From positions 24,386-88,385 of the forward strand of contig JANXRV010000133.1 in the NCBI GenBank assembly GCA_025356665.1: a stretch of 64,000 bases of DNA, written 5' to 3'. Made by a program: the position numbers and the translations under genes. Origin of the DNA: CAITSH01 sp025356665 (GTDB lineage: Bacteria > Pseudomonadota > Gammaproteobacteria > Burkholderiales > SG8-39). The notes below the pieces were generated by a model. The model was not told the DNA's origin. It saw nothing but the letters and a program-made list of their open reading frames with translations, and ran no database searches. Below are positions 44,550 to 53,563 of this stretch, in pieces (positions within the stretch are counted from its first letter, which is position 1; every line of letters starts with the position of its first letter).

Positions 44550-45521
44550 CTAGGGTTTCTTTTTCAGGCCCAGCGCCAGCATTTGGCGCGCGATCACCTC
44601 GTCGTCGCGGGCGATCAACTGACCGAAGGCCTCCGCCGGCATGAACGCCGGGAGGAAGCCGAACTTCTCGCCGGCGCTGACAAACTCCGGCCGCGCCATC
44701 GAGGCCTCGACGGCCTTCTCCAGTCGCGCAATGACAGTCTTGGGCGTGCCTTTGGGCACCCCGATGCCACGCCACAAATCCATCGCCGCAACCGGTATGC
44801 CCAGTTCGGCGGCCGTCGGCGCGTCGGGGAACACCGGGTCGCGCTTCGATCCGAGCACGCCAAGCACGCGCAGCGCACCGCTTTTTACCAGCGGCGCCAC
44901 GGAACCGGGCAACTGGATCAGCGCATCAACGTGGCCGCCAAGCAGGCTGGGCACCACCTGCGAGGCGCTGAAGGGCACATCCAGGATTTGCGCACCCACC
45001 GCCTCGAACAGCGAGGCCGCCGCCATGTGCGTATGGCTGCCGGTGCCAGAATTGCCGACCTTGAGCAGGCCCGGATTGGCACGCGCGTACACGAGCAGTT
45101 CGGGCAGGGTTTTCCAGCGCGAGGATGCCTGCACCACCACCGCCGGGATTTCGATGCTCACCCGCGCCACCGGCTCGAAGGCCTTGAAATCGATATCCAT
45201 GGTGCCGCTGTGATAGGTGGTGGACAGCGAATTGGAGTTCCACACCAGCGTGCGGCCGTCGGGGCGGCTGCCGGCCACATACTTGTAGCCAACCGCGCCG
45301 CCGCCGCCCGGCTTGTTGCTCACAGGAACGGCCTGTTCGAGATTTTTCGCCATGCCCTCGGCGAGGATGCGCGCACTGACATCCGCGGATGCCCCCGCCG
45401 GAAAAATCACCACGAAATCGATGGGCGCGCCGCCGGCGATCGGCGCCTGTGCCCGGACGGCACCGGCCGAGCACAGTAGCAGCGCGCAAGCGACATGACA
45501 GATCAGCGACTCACTTCTCAT
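44550..45521 (-). CDS. Bug/TctC-family substrate-binding protein
   Basis: A 323-residue periplasmic receptor, signal peptide to GAVRAQA. It is one of the more divergent Bug members here: the first loop reads VVIFPAGASADVSAR, and VSNKPGGGGAVGYKYV follows. LKVGNSGTGSHTHMAAASLF and DAPTAAELGIP are recognisable. AAGGAGG precedes the ATG. It starts 27 bp after the Gfo/Idh/MocA gene, so these are likely cotranscribed. Confidence 0.9.
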   Translation of the reverse strand: MRSESLICHVACALLLCSAGAVRAQAPIAGGAPIDFVVIFPAGASADVSARILAEGMAKNLEQAVPVSNKPGGGGAVGYKYVAGSRPDGRTLVWNSNSLSTTYHSGTMDIDFKAFEPVARVSIEIPAVVVQASSRWKTLPELLVYARANPGLLKVGNSGTGSHTHMAAASLFEAVGAQILDVPFSASQVVPSLLGGHVDALIQLPGSVAPLVKSGALRVLGVLGSKRDPVFPDAPTAAELGIPVAAMDLWRGIGVPKGTPKTVIARLEKAVEASMARPEFVSAGEKFGFLPAFMPAEAFGQLIARDDEVIARQMLALGLKKKP

Positions 45522-45548
45522 GGTCGGCCTCCTTCTGCATTGAGAAAA

Positions 45549-46562
45549 TTATGCATTGGGGTCTGCGAGCACCTCGGCAAGCTGCACGCGCCGCCCATCG
45601 CGCGCCGAAATGATGCCGGCGCGGATGACGCCGAGCGAGCGCGTCGCATATTCACCGCCGGTCTCCGGGGTGCCCTGCCCGCGCACCGCGGCGGCAAATT
45701 CGTCAAGCTCGTCGACGAAGGTGTCGTTTTTGCTGAAGGCCACAACCTCGGCGTGTTCGGTGCCGCGTTTGACAAAGCGCAGCCCGCCATGCAGGTCGTA
45801 ATAAGCGCTCGCCTCCTTGCCGTAGATGTTCATGACATAGTTTTCCGACGCCGACGCATAGCTGGCGTTGACGGTCGACAGCGCGCCGTTCTCGTGCTCA
45901 AGGATAAGGCTCGCCACATCGGGGTTGTCCCCGGGCAGCACCAGTTGCGCCAACTGGCCGCTGACCGCCTTGATCGGTCCGATCAGGTATTCGAGCACAT
46001 CGACGTAATGTACGCCGATCTGCAGCATCACCCCGCCTGGCATGCCCGCAGCCTGGTAGCGCCAGGAGTTGAGGTCGATCTTGCCCAAGCGGTCGCGGCT
46101 GATGTTGGCCTCGGCATTGACCAGGCGCCCGAACACGCCCTCATCGATCTGTTTCCTGATCCAGCGGAACTGGCTTTCGCGCCGGCGCTGGTAGCCAAGG
46201 GCCAGCACCACGCCCGCCTCGCGGCAGGCCGCGGTGATCTGACGGCCCTCGGCGAGCGTGTTGGCGATCGGCTTGTCGAGGAACACATGCTTGCCGGCGG
46301 CGGCGGCCTGGCGTGTCGTCTCCAGGTGCACATTGTTGGGCGTGGTGTTGATGATGGCGTCTATCGACTTGTCGGCCAGGATGGACTCGTAGCTCGCCGC
46401 CGCCGCGCAATTGTATTTTTTTGCGAAGGCGGCGCGTTTGTCGTCGGAGCGCGTGTAGCAGGAGCGGATCTTCAGCTTGCCCGAGCGCACCATCGCATCG
46501 GCGAGCACATCGGACCACCAGCCCATGCCGAGGCAGGCGACGTTAATCGGTTCGAATGACAT
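45549..46562 (-). CDS. Gfo/Idh/MocA family oxidoreductase
   Basis: A 337-residue NAD(P)-dependent sugar- or polyol-type dehydrogenase. The N-terminal Rossmann start is VACLGMGWWSDVLADAM. The EKP-like motif appears as FLDKPIANTL, with Asp replacing Glu before Lys. GGVMLQIGVHYVDVLEYLIG provides the usual substrate-side Asp/His region (HYVDV). Member of a short minus-strand operon with a GlcG-like gene upstream and a Bug gene downstream. The substrate is not evident. Confidence 0.9.
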   Translation of the reverse strand: MSFEPINVACLGMGWWSDVLADAMVRSGKLKIRSCYTRSDDKRAAFAKKYNCAAAASYESILADKSIDAIINTTPNNVHLETTRQAAAAGKHVFLDKPIANTLAEGRQITAACREAGVVLALGYQRRRESQFRWIRKQIDEGVFGRLVNAEANISRDRLGKIDLNSWRYQAAGMPGGVMLQIGVHYVDVLEYLIGPIKAVSGQLAQLVLPGDNPDVASLILEHENGALSTVNASYASASENYVMNIYGKEASAYYDLHGGLRFVKRGTEHAEVVAFSKNDTFVDELDEFAAAVRGQGTPETGGEYATRSLGVIRAGIISARDGRRVQLAEVLADPNA

Positions 46563-46579
46563 TGGATTCCTTTGCCGGA

Positions 46580-47038
46580 TTATTTTTTTGCTTCGATATG
46601 GATAGACGCGCCGATCGATTCAACGGCCGCCTGCGCCAGCGCCGCATCGGCGCTCCAGTTACCGCCCGAGACGCCGACGCCGCCTATGCATTCGCCCTCA
46701 ACGATCACCGGCGCCCCGCCCTCCATGGCGGTCCAGCGCTCGGTGCCCGCGGCGAGGGCGAGTCCTATGGCGTGCGAAGTATCAAGATCCTGCGCCACCG
46801 CGCCCTTGGAGGTGGTGATGCGCTTGTTGGAGGCGGCGCACACCGCCTTGGTCGTCGAGGAATGAATGGTATGAAAGCGCCCGCCGTCCATGCGCTTGGC
46901 GAGGATCACGTTGCCGCCGCTGTCGGCGACCACCACGCTGATCGCAAGACCCTCTTTTTCCGCACCCGCGATCACGGTTGCGCACATTTTCTCCGCCCCT
47001 GCGAGCGTCAGGCGTCTGGCGTTTGCCACGTAAGTCAT
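46580..47038 (-). CDS. GlcG/HbpS-like heme-binding family protein (DUF336)
   Basis: A 152-residue small protein of the GlcG/HbpS family, found beside many catabolic genes. Characteristic blocks are TLAGAEKMCATVIAGAEKEG, VVVADSGGNVILAKRMDG, STTKAVCAASNKR and the glycine-rich GGAPVIVEGECIGGVGVSGG. There is no signal peptide, so it is probably cytoplasmic. GGAGGAAGC precedes the ATG. It is followed 17 bp later by the Gfo/Idh/MocA gene. The biochemical role of this family in catabolism is unsettled. Confidence 0.9.
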   Translation of the reverse strand: MTYVANARRLTLAGAEKMCATVIAGAEKEGLAISVVVADSGGNVILAKRMDGGRFHTIHSSTTKAVCAASNKRITTSKGAVAQDLDTSHAIGLALAAGTERWTAMEGGAPVIVEGECIGGVGVSGGNWSADAALAQAAVESIGASIHIEAKK

Positions 47039-47173
47039 TGCTTCCTCCGGTCGATTATTGTTTTATCCCCGCATTGTTTCGTACATTACCCGGCGGGGCT
47101 AGCAGACACATTAAAGGCGAAGCGCAAGAAAAGCAAACAGGAGAGTGTGATGCCGGAAATTTACCGAGCCGTT

Positions 47174-48034
47174 TCATCGTCCCCTGGTGGGGTGCGCAAC
47201 GCGCTGGTCACCGACGGGCGCGCCGGCCCGCGGTCGCAGCACCGGGGCGTGCACAAGCGCAATGCTCAGCCACACCGCGACGCTGAAATACAGCGACATC
47301 CAGGCGATTTCGCTTTTCCAGTCATTCCAGTGGTGCGAGACGACACGACGCTCCGAAACGTCAAGCAAGCCCTGGACAAGACCCAACTGGTGCCGTCCGG
47401 TGGACTGGTCCTCCATCCAGCGCGACCAGTACATCGGGACATCGACGAGAAACATGAACACGATGTAGGCAAGCCCAGCGGCGCAAATCACACCGAGCAG
47501 CGCGCGCAGCCGGGTGTCGCAGCGCGGCCATATCGCAACAAGGCTCAGCACCAGCAAGCCCGCGGTCAGGCCCCAGAGCGACTCCTCGATGACATGGCCG
47601 ATATTGGAGGTGGTGAGCACCGCATACCAGGAGAAGGTCTCGGCGATCATGATCAGGGGCACCATGACGCGGGACGTCACCCTGCCCACGCCGCTACCCG
47701 TCTCGTGGGAAATCTCGCGCAGCAGCAGCGCCCATTGCGCGGCGAAACACAATTCGGCAAAAGTCGCGACCGAACGACCGACAATAATGCTGGAGAGCCA
47801 GGTGTCAAAAATAACGATGCGCGGAACGTCAAAAACCGGAAGCGCGGAACGAAAGGCGCAGCCAAAGACATAGCCGGCCGACAGCAAGAGCTGCAGACGG
47901 CGCGCCGAATAGAATTCAGGGGATAAGCTGGCGCGCCGCCGTCCAAGGGCCGTCGCCGAAAGCGACCAGCTGAGAATATTGACGCCGCTCACCACGCACA
48001 AGCCTATCCACCAATTTAAAACGCTTACGGTCAT
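47174..48034 (-). CDS. Hypothetical integral membrane protein
   Basis: A 286-residue protein with about seven hydrophobic stretches (for example near residues 4-30, 47-62, 75-105, 122-150, 152-168, 178-200 and 245-265) and a basic, proline/arginine-rich cytoplasmic tail. I recognise no family. The W-rich loop YWSRWMEDQSTGRHQLG lies between the last two segments. The ribosome-binding site is weak. It is flanked by the GlcG-like gene promoter region and the thiS remnant. The frame is long and shows hydrophobic periodicity on this strand only, so I take it as real. Confidence 0.65.
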   Translation of the reverse strand: MTVSVLNWWIGLCVVSGVNILSWSLSATALGRRRASLSPEFYSARRLQLLLSAGYVFGCAFRSALPVFDVPRIVIFDTWLSSIIVGRSVATFAELCFAAQWALLLREISHETGSGVGRVTSRVMVPLIMIAETFSWYAVLTTSNIGHVIEESLWGLTAGLLVLSLVAIWPRCDTRLRALLGVICAAGLAYIVFMFLVDVPMYWSRWMEDQSTGRHQLGLVQGLLDVSERRVVSHHWNDWKSEIAWMSLYFSVAVWLSIALVHAPVLRPRAGAPVGDQRVAHPTRGR

Positions 48035-48094
48035 AGGGATGTAATATTGCCATGCTGGTCGCTGATCACAAAATCATGTGACAGCAAACAGGAT

Positions 48095-48295
48095 CCCGAC
48101 CGCGACGACGATTTCAAGGTGATCGCCGTTGGCGAGGCGTGCGTCAGCGTAGCGGCTGCGCGGCACGATCTCGCCGTTGCGCTCAATTGCGATGCGTTTG
48201 CCGACGAGGGCGAGTTCGTCGAGCAGCTCGGTCAGGGCGAGGGCGCGCCCGCGCCCGAACTGCCTGTTGTCGCCCTTAATGGGCACTTCCAGTAC
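48095..48295 (-). pseudogene. Decayed second copy of thiS
   Basis: About 65 codons align with thiS at 23802-24005 (GDNRQFGR, ELLDELAL, NGEIVPRSRYAD, HLEIVVAVG). Three separate defects mark it as dead. The start GTG is now GTA, the GGAGG is now GCGGAC-like, and the Gly-Gly tail needed for thiocarboxylation is replaced by ILFAVT. A two-codon insertion (GR) lies near residue 16. An apparent longer open frame exists only because an ATG occurs upstream. No thiG follows it. Confidence 0.88.
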
Positions 48296-48671
48296 GGTAA
48301 AGTCCGCATAAATGGGCCAACGGCCATTGCGGGCCGCTGTTGCTTCCAACGGGCCCAATTATAGCCACGCCGCATGCGACGGGCGGGTGCGGCTATACTT
48401 CCCGGCGCTTTTGCACCAGCAGATGCAAGTGCCTGCGGTCACACCAGGGAGGAAGCGGAATGCGCAAAAGAATGATTTTCGCCGCAGTGTTGTTCGGCTT
48501 TGCGCTAATGGGCGCCGCCCACGCCCAGTCCTATCCGTCACAGCCGATACGGCTGGTGGTGCCGTGGCCGCCGGGCGGGGCAACCGACGTGATCGGCCGT
48601 TTAGTGGCGCAGGCCCTGACGCAGCGGCTCGGGCAGACTGTCCTGGTTGAGAACAAACCGGGCGCTGGCGG
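48095..48671. repeat. Segmental duplication, copy 2 (thiS remnant plus 5' part of intact Bug gene)
   Basis: 577 bp matching 23811-24383 in the same orientation, including the shared TATAAT and TATACT elements. Here the Bug gene is whole and thiS is broken, the reverse of copy 1. Confidence 0.9.
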
Positions 48672-49425
48672 GAACATCGGCACGGAGCAATTCGTGCGTG
48701 CAAAGCCCGACGGCTATACGCTGATCATGGCTACGAGTTCGACCAACGCCGCCAATCCCCACTTGTATGCCCGTCTGGGTTTTGACCCGGTCAAGGATTT
48801 CACGCCGGTCGCATTCGTCGCCTCGGTACCGAATATTCTGGTGGTGCCGGCCGCATCGAGCGCGCGCTCTGCGCTGGAGCTCATCGAACAGGCCAGGGCG
48901 AATCCGGGCAAGCTGACCTACGGGTCGGCCGGTATCGGCGCCTCGCAGCACCTGGCCGGCGCGCTGTTGAAGAACGTGGCGAAAATCGATGTCCTGCATG
49001 TGCCTTACAAAGGCAGCGGGCCGGCAGCCACTGACTTGATGGCGGGTCACCTGTCGATGATGTTGGACACTGGGTCGCTGCCCAGCATCAGCGGCGGCAA
49101 ACTGCGCGCACTCGCGGTTGCGTCCAAGATGCGGCTGGCGGTCTTGCCCAATGTGCCGACCTTTGAGGAACTCGGCGTGCGTGGCATGCTAGCTTCGGCC
49201 TGGTACGGCATCATGGCGCCGGCTGGAACGCCCAGGACGATTGTCGAGCGATTGAACAAGGAAACCAACGCGGCCTTGCAGTCGCCTGAGTTGCGCAAGC
49301 AACTGATCGATTTTGGCGCCGAAATCGGCAGCCGCAGCGCCGAGGACTTTGCCGCCTTTGCGCTGGCCGAGATCAAGCACTATGAGAGCATCGTCGCCAT
49401 TTCCGGCGCGAAAATGGAGCCCTGA
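48460..49425 (+). CDS. Bug/TctC-family substrate-binding protein
   Basis: A 321-residue periplasmic receptor, the intact counterpart of the truncated gene at 24172. Signal peptide to AAHAQS. Blocks: RLVVPWPPGGATDVIGRL, VENKPGAGGNIGTEQFV, KPDGYTLIMAT, YGSAGIGASQHLAGALL, VPYKGSGPAATDLMAG and NVPTFEELGV. GGGAGGAAG precedes ATG 48460. It stands alone, with a hairpin downstream. Confidence 0.95.
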   Translation: MRKRMIFAAVLFGFALMGAAHAQSYPSQPIRLVVPWPPGGATDVIGRLVAQALTQRLGQTVLVENKPGAGGNIGTEQFVRAKPDGYTLIMATSSTNAANPHLYARLGFDPVKDFTPVAFVASVPNILVVPAASSARSALELIEQARANPGKLTYGSAGIGASQHLAGALLKNVAKIDVLHVPYKGSGPAATDLMAGHLSMMLDTGSLPSISGGKLRALAVASKMRLAVLPNVPTFEELGVRGMLASAWYGIMAPAGTPRTIVERLNKETNAALQSPELRKQLIDFGAEIGSRSAEDFAAFALAEIKHYESIVAISGAKMEP

Positions 49426-49478
49426 GGCTCCAGTCTCAGGGGCTCACCCAAAGGCCCCAATCCAAAGGCCGCAACTCT

Positions 49479-49499
49479 GAGTCTCTAAGTCGGAGACTC
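49479..49499. terminator. Hairpin between converging genes
   Basis: GAGTCTC, loop TAAGTCG, GAGACTC. It lies between the Bug gene end and the convergent RraA-like gene end. No T-run on either side, so it is a weak terminator candidate. Confidence 0.4.
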
Positions 49500-49517
49500 C
49501 AGGCAGCGGCGCGCGCC

Positions 49518-50195
49518 TTATTTCGCGCCGGAGGTGTCGCAGCCGCGCGCCTTGAGCACCTCGTCAACCCATTTGCGGTCGTAGGTTCCGGCGGCGATGT
49601 CGCGCATGGCCGCTTGTTCCACCTTGTGCTGCGCCTCCGCGGCTGTGATGATGGACTCAGCGTCCTCTTGCGGGATCGCCAGCACGCCGTCGAGGTCGCC
49701 GGTGATCAGGTCGCCGGGTCGTACCACCATGCCGCCGACGGACACGACCACGTTGATTTCGCCGGGGCCGTCTTTGTAGGGGCCGCGGTGGGTTACGCCG
49801 GCCGCATAGACCGGGAAGTCGTTGTCGGCGAGGATTTCCGCATCGCGGATGGCGCCGTCGATGATAAAGCCGGCGAGGCCGCGCTGTTGCGCCCAGCCTG
49901 ACATGATCTCGCCGATGATGGCCGTGTCGAGCGCGCCACCGGCGTCCACGACGATGACGTCACCGGGTACTGCCATGTCGATGGCCTTGTGCACCATGAG
50001 GTTGTCGCCCGGGCGCGTCTTTACCGTGAACGCGGTGCCGATCATTTTTCCCGACTGGTGCATCGGCTGCAGCGCCGCGCCGTGTACGCGCGCCATGTTG
50101 TCGCTGACATTGGAAACAGGAAGGAGGCTCAGTCGCTGCAGCAGCTTTGGATCGGCGCGTTTGGGCGAGGGGAGAATGCGAAAACCGATGGCCAT
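49518..50195 (-). CDS. RraA family protein (4-hydroxy-4-methyl-2-oxoglutarate aldolase-like)
   Basis: A 225-residue member of the RraA/HMG-aldolase family. The metal and substrate block GFIIDGAIRDAEIL contains the Arg-Asp pair. VPGDVIVVDAGGALDTAIIGEIMS is the glycine-rich binding segment. In aromatic (gallate, protocatechuate 4,5-) pathways such proteins cleave 4-carboxy-4-hydroxy-2-oxoadipate; others regulate RNase E. The neighbouring Bug proteins favour a catabolic role. The open frame extends far upstream to 50663 in the antisense of the next gene, but similarity begins at MAIGFR. Confidence 0.88.
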   Translation of the reverse strand: MAIGFRILPSPKRADPKLLQRLSLLPVSNVSDNMARVHGAALQPMHQSGKMIGTAFTVKTRPGDNLMVHKAIDMAVPGDVIVVDAGGALDTAIIGEIMSGWAQQRGLAGFIIDGAIRDAEILADNDFPVYAAGVTHRGPYKDGPGEINVVVSVGGMVVRPGDLITGDLDGVLAIPQEDAESIITAAEAQHKVEQAAMRDIAAGTYDRKWVDEVLKARGCDTSGAK

Positions 50196-50319
50196 GGTAT
50201 TTCCTTCTGAGGTCGTGCTTTGGGTGTTTGGGCGGGGCGGCGAGCGAAGGCGGGGGCCGAGGATAGCAAATATTGCGGTGTTTCCGGGCGGGTCGGAACA
50301 GTGAGTGAAGTGATGGCGT

Positions 50320-51393
50320 ATGGTGGACAAGTTGATTACCATGCTCGACGATATGAACTCCTTTCGCATGCGATGGTTTGAGCCGGGCCGGGCGTTAATC
50401 CGCTGGCATGGAATTGCTGCGGCCTGTGCGCTGTGCATGGCGCTCGCCCCTGCTGTGGCAAGCGCCCAGGCCGGCGCCGCGCCCGGGGCAGAGGCGTTCC
50501 CCCTGCGACCGGTGCGCGTGGTGGGTACCAATTCGCCAGGGGGCAGCCCGGATATCCTGATACGCACCATCGTTCCCAAGCTGGCGGAAGAATTGGGGAA
50601 GCCGGTGGTGGTGGAAAACCGACCGGGTGGGTCGGGCATCATCGCAACCGAGTACGTTTCCAAGTCGCCTGCGGACGGTTACACCCTGCTGATGGTCGAT
50701 CCGGGGCCTATCGCGATTAACCCGTGGATTTTTTCCAAGCTACCGTACCAGCCGCTGAAAAGTTTTGAGCCCGTGTCGGCGTTGGTGGTGCTGCCCTATG
50801 TGCTGGTGGTCAGGAAGGATCTGCCGGTGAGTACGCTGCAGGACTTCATCCGTTTGGCGAAAGGCAACCCGACCACGGTGAGCTACGGTTCATCCGGAAC
50901 CGCGTCCATCCATCACTTGTTCATGGAGATTTTTGCCAGTGCGGCCGGCATCCGCCTGTTGCATGTGCCCTACAAGGGCGGCGCGGACGCCGTGGCCGCT
51001 CTGGTGGCCGGCACCATCGACTCTGCGATCATCAGCCTCGCGCTGTCGCAGGATCTGGTGAAGAGCGGACGCTTGCGCGCACTCGGTTATACGCGGCCGG
51101 TGCGTTCCACGCTGATGCCCGATTTGCCGACCATCGCCGAGCAGGGCTTTCCGGGCATAGACATTTCCATCGCGCTGGGCATTCTTGCGCCGGCGGGCAC
51201 GCCGCGTCCGGTGATCAACCGCCTGAACGCGGCCTTCGTCAAGGTGTTGCGTGATCGCGAAATGACCGAAAGGCTTACGGCCATGGGCATGGAGGTGGTG
51301 GCCACCACGCCTGAGCGTTACGACGAAATCAACAAGGCCGATTACGAGCGCTACCGCCGCGCGGCGCAGGCGGCCAATCTCAAATTGGATTAA
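50320..51393 (+). CDS. Bug/TctC-family substrate-binding protein
   Basis: A 357-residue (or shorter) periplasmic receptor. In-frame ATGs at 50320, 50353 and 50368 all precede one signal peptide (GIAAACALCMALAPAVASAQA), and none has a good ribosome-binding site, so the start is uncertain. Blocks: VRVVGTNSPGGSPDILIRT, VVENRPGGSGIIATEYV, PADGYTLLMVDPG, SYGSSGTASIHHLFME, HVPYKGGADAVAAL and DLPTIAEQGFPG. It is divergent from the RraA-like gene and could be coregulated with it. Confidence 0.9.
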   Translation: MVDKLITMLDDMNSFRMRWFEPGRALIRWHGIAAACALCMALAPAVASAQAGAAPGAEAFPLRPVRVVGTNSPGGSPDILIRTIVPKLAEELGKPVVVENRPGGSGIIATEYVSKSPADGYTLLMVDPGPIAINPWIFSKLPYQPLKSFEPVSALVVLPYVLVVRKDLPVSTLQDFIRLAKGNPTTVSYGSSGTASIHHLFMEIFASAAGIRLLHVPYKGGADAVAALVAGTIDSAIISLALSQDLVKSGRLRALGYTRPVRSTLMPDLPTIAEQGFPGIDISIALGILAPAGTPRPVINRLNAAFVKVLRDREMTERLTAMGMEVVATTPERYDEINKADYERYRRAAQAANLKLD

Positions 51394-51417
51394 GGCTGCG
51401 GCGGGCCTTGGTCAATT

Positions 51418-52296
51418 TCAGGCTGTCCTCAGCGGTAGCGGGATATCAAGCGTGGTCGTCCGGCGCAACTCGCGCCTGTATTTGCCGTCATCGAATGGCC
51501 GGGCGCGATGCATGGTGGTGCGGTTGTCCCAGATGACAAAATCGCCCACAGTCCACGCGTGGCTGTAGATGAATTGCGGCTGGGTCGCGTGCTCCATCAG
51601 GTCACGCAGCAACAGACGCCCCTCGGGAACGCGCCAGTCGATAATCGACGCCGCGTGGGATGCCAGATAAAGTGATTTTCGGCCGGTGCGCGCGAACGAG
51701 CGCACCAGGGGGTGGACCGCCCCTTTCAGCTGCTCTTTTTCCGTTGCCGAAAATTCGAAACCCAGCACCTCGCGCGAGTAGGCGATGGAATGGTGAACCC
51801 TGAGATCCGCGATCAAGGCCTTGCGTTCGTCATCGAGCGCATCGTAGGCGCCGCACATGTCGGCGAATTCGGTGTTGGCCGCCACCGGGGGCACCACGCG
51901 CGCCGAGAGCATTGAATAGCGGCCGGCCGGATCGACAAAGGTCGCATCCGCATGCCAAAGCCGGTTGGCAAGACCGGTCATGCGGCGCCTGTCATCGGCG
52001 GCAAGCAGTTGTCCGTCCGCACCGACGTTGGAGATGTCGGACAGCGCCTCGTTGCCAAAGCGGTTTTTCACCAATACGGCGGTGGAGGTCTTGGCGTGCA
52101 GCTGGCCGTCAAAACGCTGCGCGAAATCAACTTGCTCGGCATCGGAAAATTCCTGGTTGCGGAATACCAGGACATTGTATTTGTCCATCCCGTAGCGGAT
52201 GGCTTCGAGCGTCGCCGTTTCGGTTGCGGCGCGAAGGTCGACGCCGCCTACTTCAGCGGCAAACAGCGGGTGTAGCGGAGTGAAGGTCAGTGCCAT
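51418..52296 (-). CDS. TauD/TfdA family 2-oxoglutarate-dependent dioxygenase
   Basis: A 292-residue Fe(II)/2-oxoglutarate dioxygenase. The metal triad is His115 and Asp117 (WHADATF) with His263 (TTMHRARPF). Arg274, eleven residues on, would bind the 2-oxoglutarate carboxylate. The family hydroxylates phenoxyacetates, sulfonates or similar compounds, releasing the side chain. ATG 52296 lies 21 bp after a Bug gene on the same strand, so receptor and oxygenase form a small operon; the Bug protein may bring in the substrate (inference). Confidence 0.92.
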   Translation of the reverse strand: MALTFTPLHPLFAAEVGGVDLRAATETATLEAIRYGMDKYNVLVFRNQEFSDAEQVDFAQRFDGQLHAKTSTAVLVKNRFGNEALSDISNVGADGQLLAADDRRRMTGLANRLWHADATFVDPAGRYSMLSARVVPPVAANTEFADMCGAYDALDDERKALIADLRVHHSIAYSREVLGFEFSATEKEQLKGAVHPLVRSFARTGRKSLYLASHAASIIDWRVPEGRLLLRDLMEHATQPQFIYSHAWTVGDFVIWDNRTTMHRARPFDDGKYRRELRRTTTLDIPLPLRTA

Positions 52297-52317
52297 GGCT
52301 CGCAGCTTTTTAAAAAG

Positions 52318-53286
52318 TTAGTCGGGTTTGATGTTGCCGTCCTTGATGACCTTGGCCCACTTGCGCATCTCGGAGCGGCTGAAGGCATCGAGTTCGGCCG
52401 GGGTGCCTCCACCGGGCAATGCGCCGAGTTCTTCGACCCGCTGCCGCACATCGGGCATGGCGAATATCTTTGCCATCTCCGACTGCAGTTTGTCGATGAT
52501 GTCTTTCGGTGTCCCGGCTGGCGCCAGCAACGCGCCCCAGGTGAAGGCCTCAAATCCGGGCAGGCCGGAATCGGCCAGTGCAGGCACGTTGGGCCAGGAT
52601 GGCAGGCGCTGCTTGTTGCCGGTCGCGAGCACTTTCAGCTTCCCGGATTTGACATGCGGCCCGGATGAAAGAACGCTGTCGAACAACACGGCGCAGGTGC
52701 CGCTGATGGCGGCAATAATCGCCGGCCCGCTGCCGCTGTACGGGATGTGTGTCATCTCAACGCCCGACATCGACTTGAACAACTCTGCCGCAAGGTGCGA
52801 TGGCGAACCGGCGCCGATCGAGCAGTAGTTGGCTTTTTTCTCGTTTTCCCGCGCCCAGGCGGTGAATTGCTGCGCGGTATTTACCGGCAGATCGGCCGGC
52901 ACCACCATCAGCAGCGGATTGATCGACATTAGTGTGATCGAGGCAAAATCCTTGAGCGGATCGTAGGGCATTTTCGGGAACAGGCTGACATTGATCACGT
53001 GCGGCCCGGCGCCGGTGGAGAGCAGGGTGTAACCGTCGGGGGCGGATTTGGCAACAATGTCGCTGCCGATCATGGCGGCGCCACCGGAGCGGTTGTCCAC
53101 TACCACGGGCTGCTTGAAGGATTCGGACAGTTTTTGTGCGACCAGGCGCGTCAGGATGTCGGTGGTTCCGCCGGGGGGGTAGGGCACAACGATGCGGATT
53201 GCTTTTTCCGGATAGGCGGCGTTGGCGCCAAGCGTGAATGCCGCGAGCAGCAGCATGGTGCAGGTAAGGACCTGGCGTTTGGACAT
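52318..53286 (-). CDS. Bug/TctC-family substrate-binding protein
   Basis: A 322-residue periplasmic receptor. Signal peptide to LGANAAY. Blocks: IRIVVPYPPGGTTDILTRL, VVDNRSGGAAMIGSDIV, KSAPDGYTLLSTG, YCSIGAGSPSHLAAEL, HIPYSGSGPAI and NVPALADSGLPG. GGAGGAAA precedes ATG 53286; the longer open frame to 53388 is not supported. It is the first gene of a two-gene operon with the TauD-type dioxygenase. Confidence 0.94.
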   Translation of the reverse strand: MSKRQVLTCTMLLLAAFTLGANAAYPEKAIRIVVPYPPGGTTDILTRLVAQKLSESFKQPVVVDNRSGGAAMIGSDIVAKSAPDGYTLLSTGAGPHVINVSLFPKMPYDPLKDFASITLMSINPLLMVVPADLPVNTAQQFTAWARENEKKANYCSIGAGSPSHLAAELFKSMSGVEMTHIPYSGSGPAIIAAISGTCAVLFDSVLSSGPHVKSGKLKVLATGNKQRLPSWPNVPALADSGLPGFEAFTWGALLAPAGTPKDIIDKLQSEMAKIFAMPDVRQRVEELGALPGGGTPAELDAFSRSEMRKWAKVIKDGNIKPD

Positions 53287-53563
53287 GGATTTCCTCCTCC
53301 GGTTGTTGTTGGCGCGGTATGCCCTGCTGTTTTTATTTGCGCCCGGCGCCGGCCGCGCCGCCCTCGCAGGATCAATACCAATCAACAATCGATCACTCTT
53401 GACGAGTACGAGGTTTGAACTCTGTGCATCTTAGCGCAATTAACATGGCCACCTCCGAGGTGGGTTCTGCCGCCTTTTGCACGCCTTAATCGCGCCTGGT
53501 GCAGACACGGCAGCCATTGCGTCAGACGGTTGACGATGAAATCGCGGTAAAATCCACCCTATC

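Noticed and set aside
48074..48358. Functional second ThiS of 94 residues
   Set aside because: The longer frame depends on an unrelated upstream ATG, and the Gly-Gly tail is missing.
53530..53553. TTGACG and TAAAAT as a promoter for tRNA-Gly
   Set aside because: Spacing of 12 bases is too short for a sigma-70 promoter.
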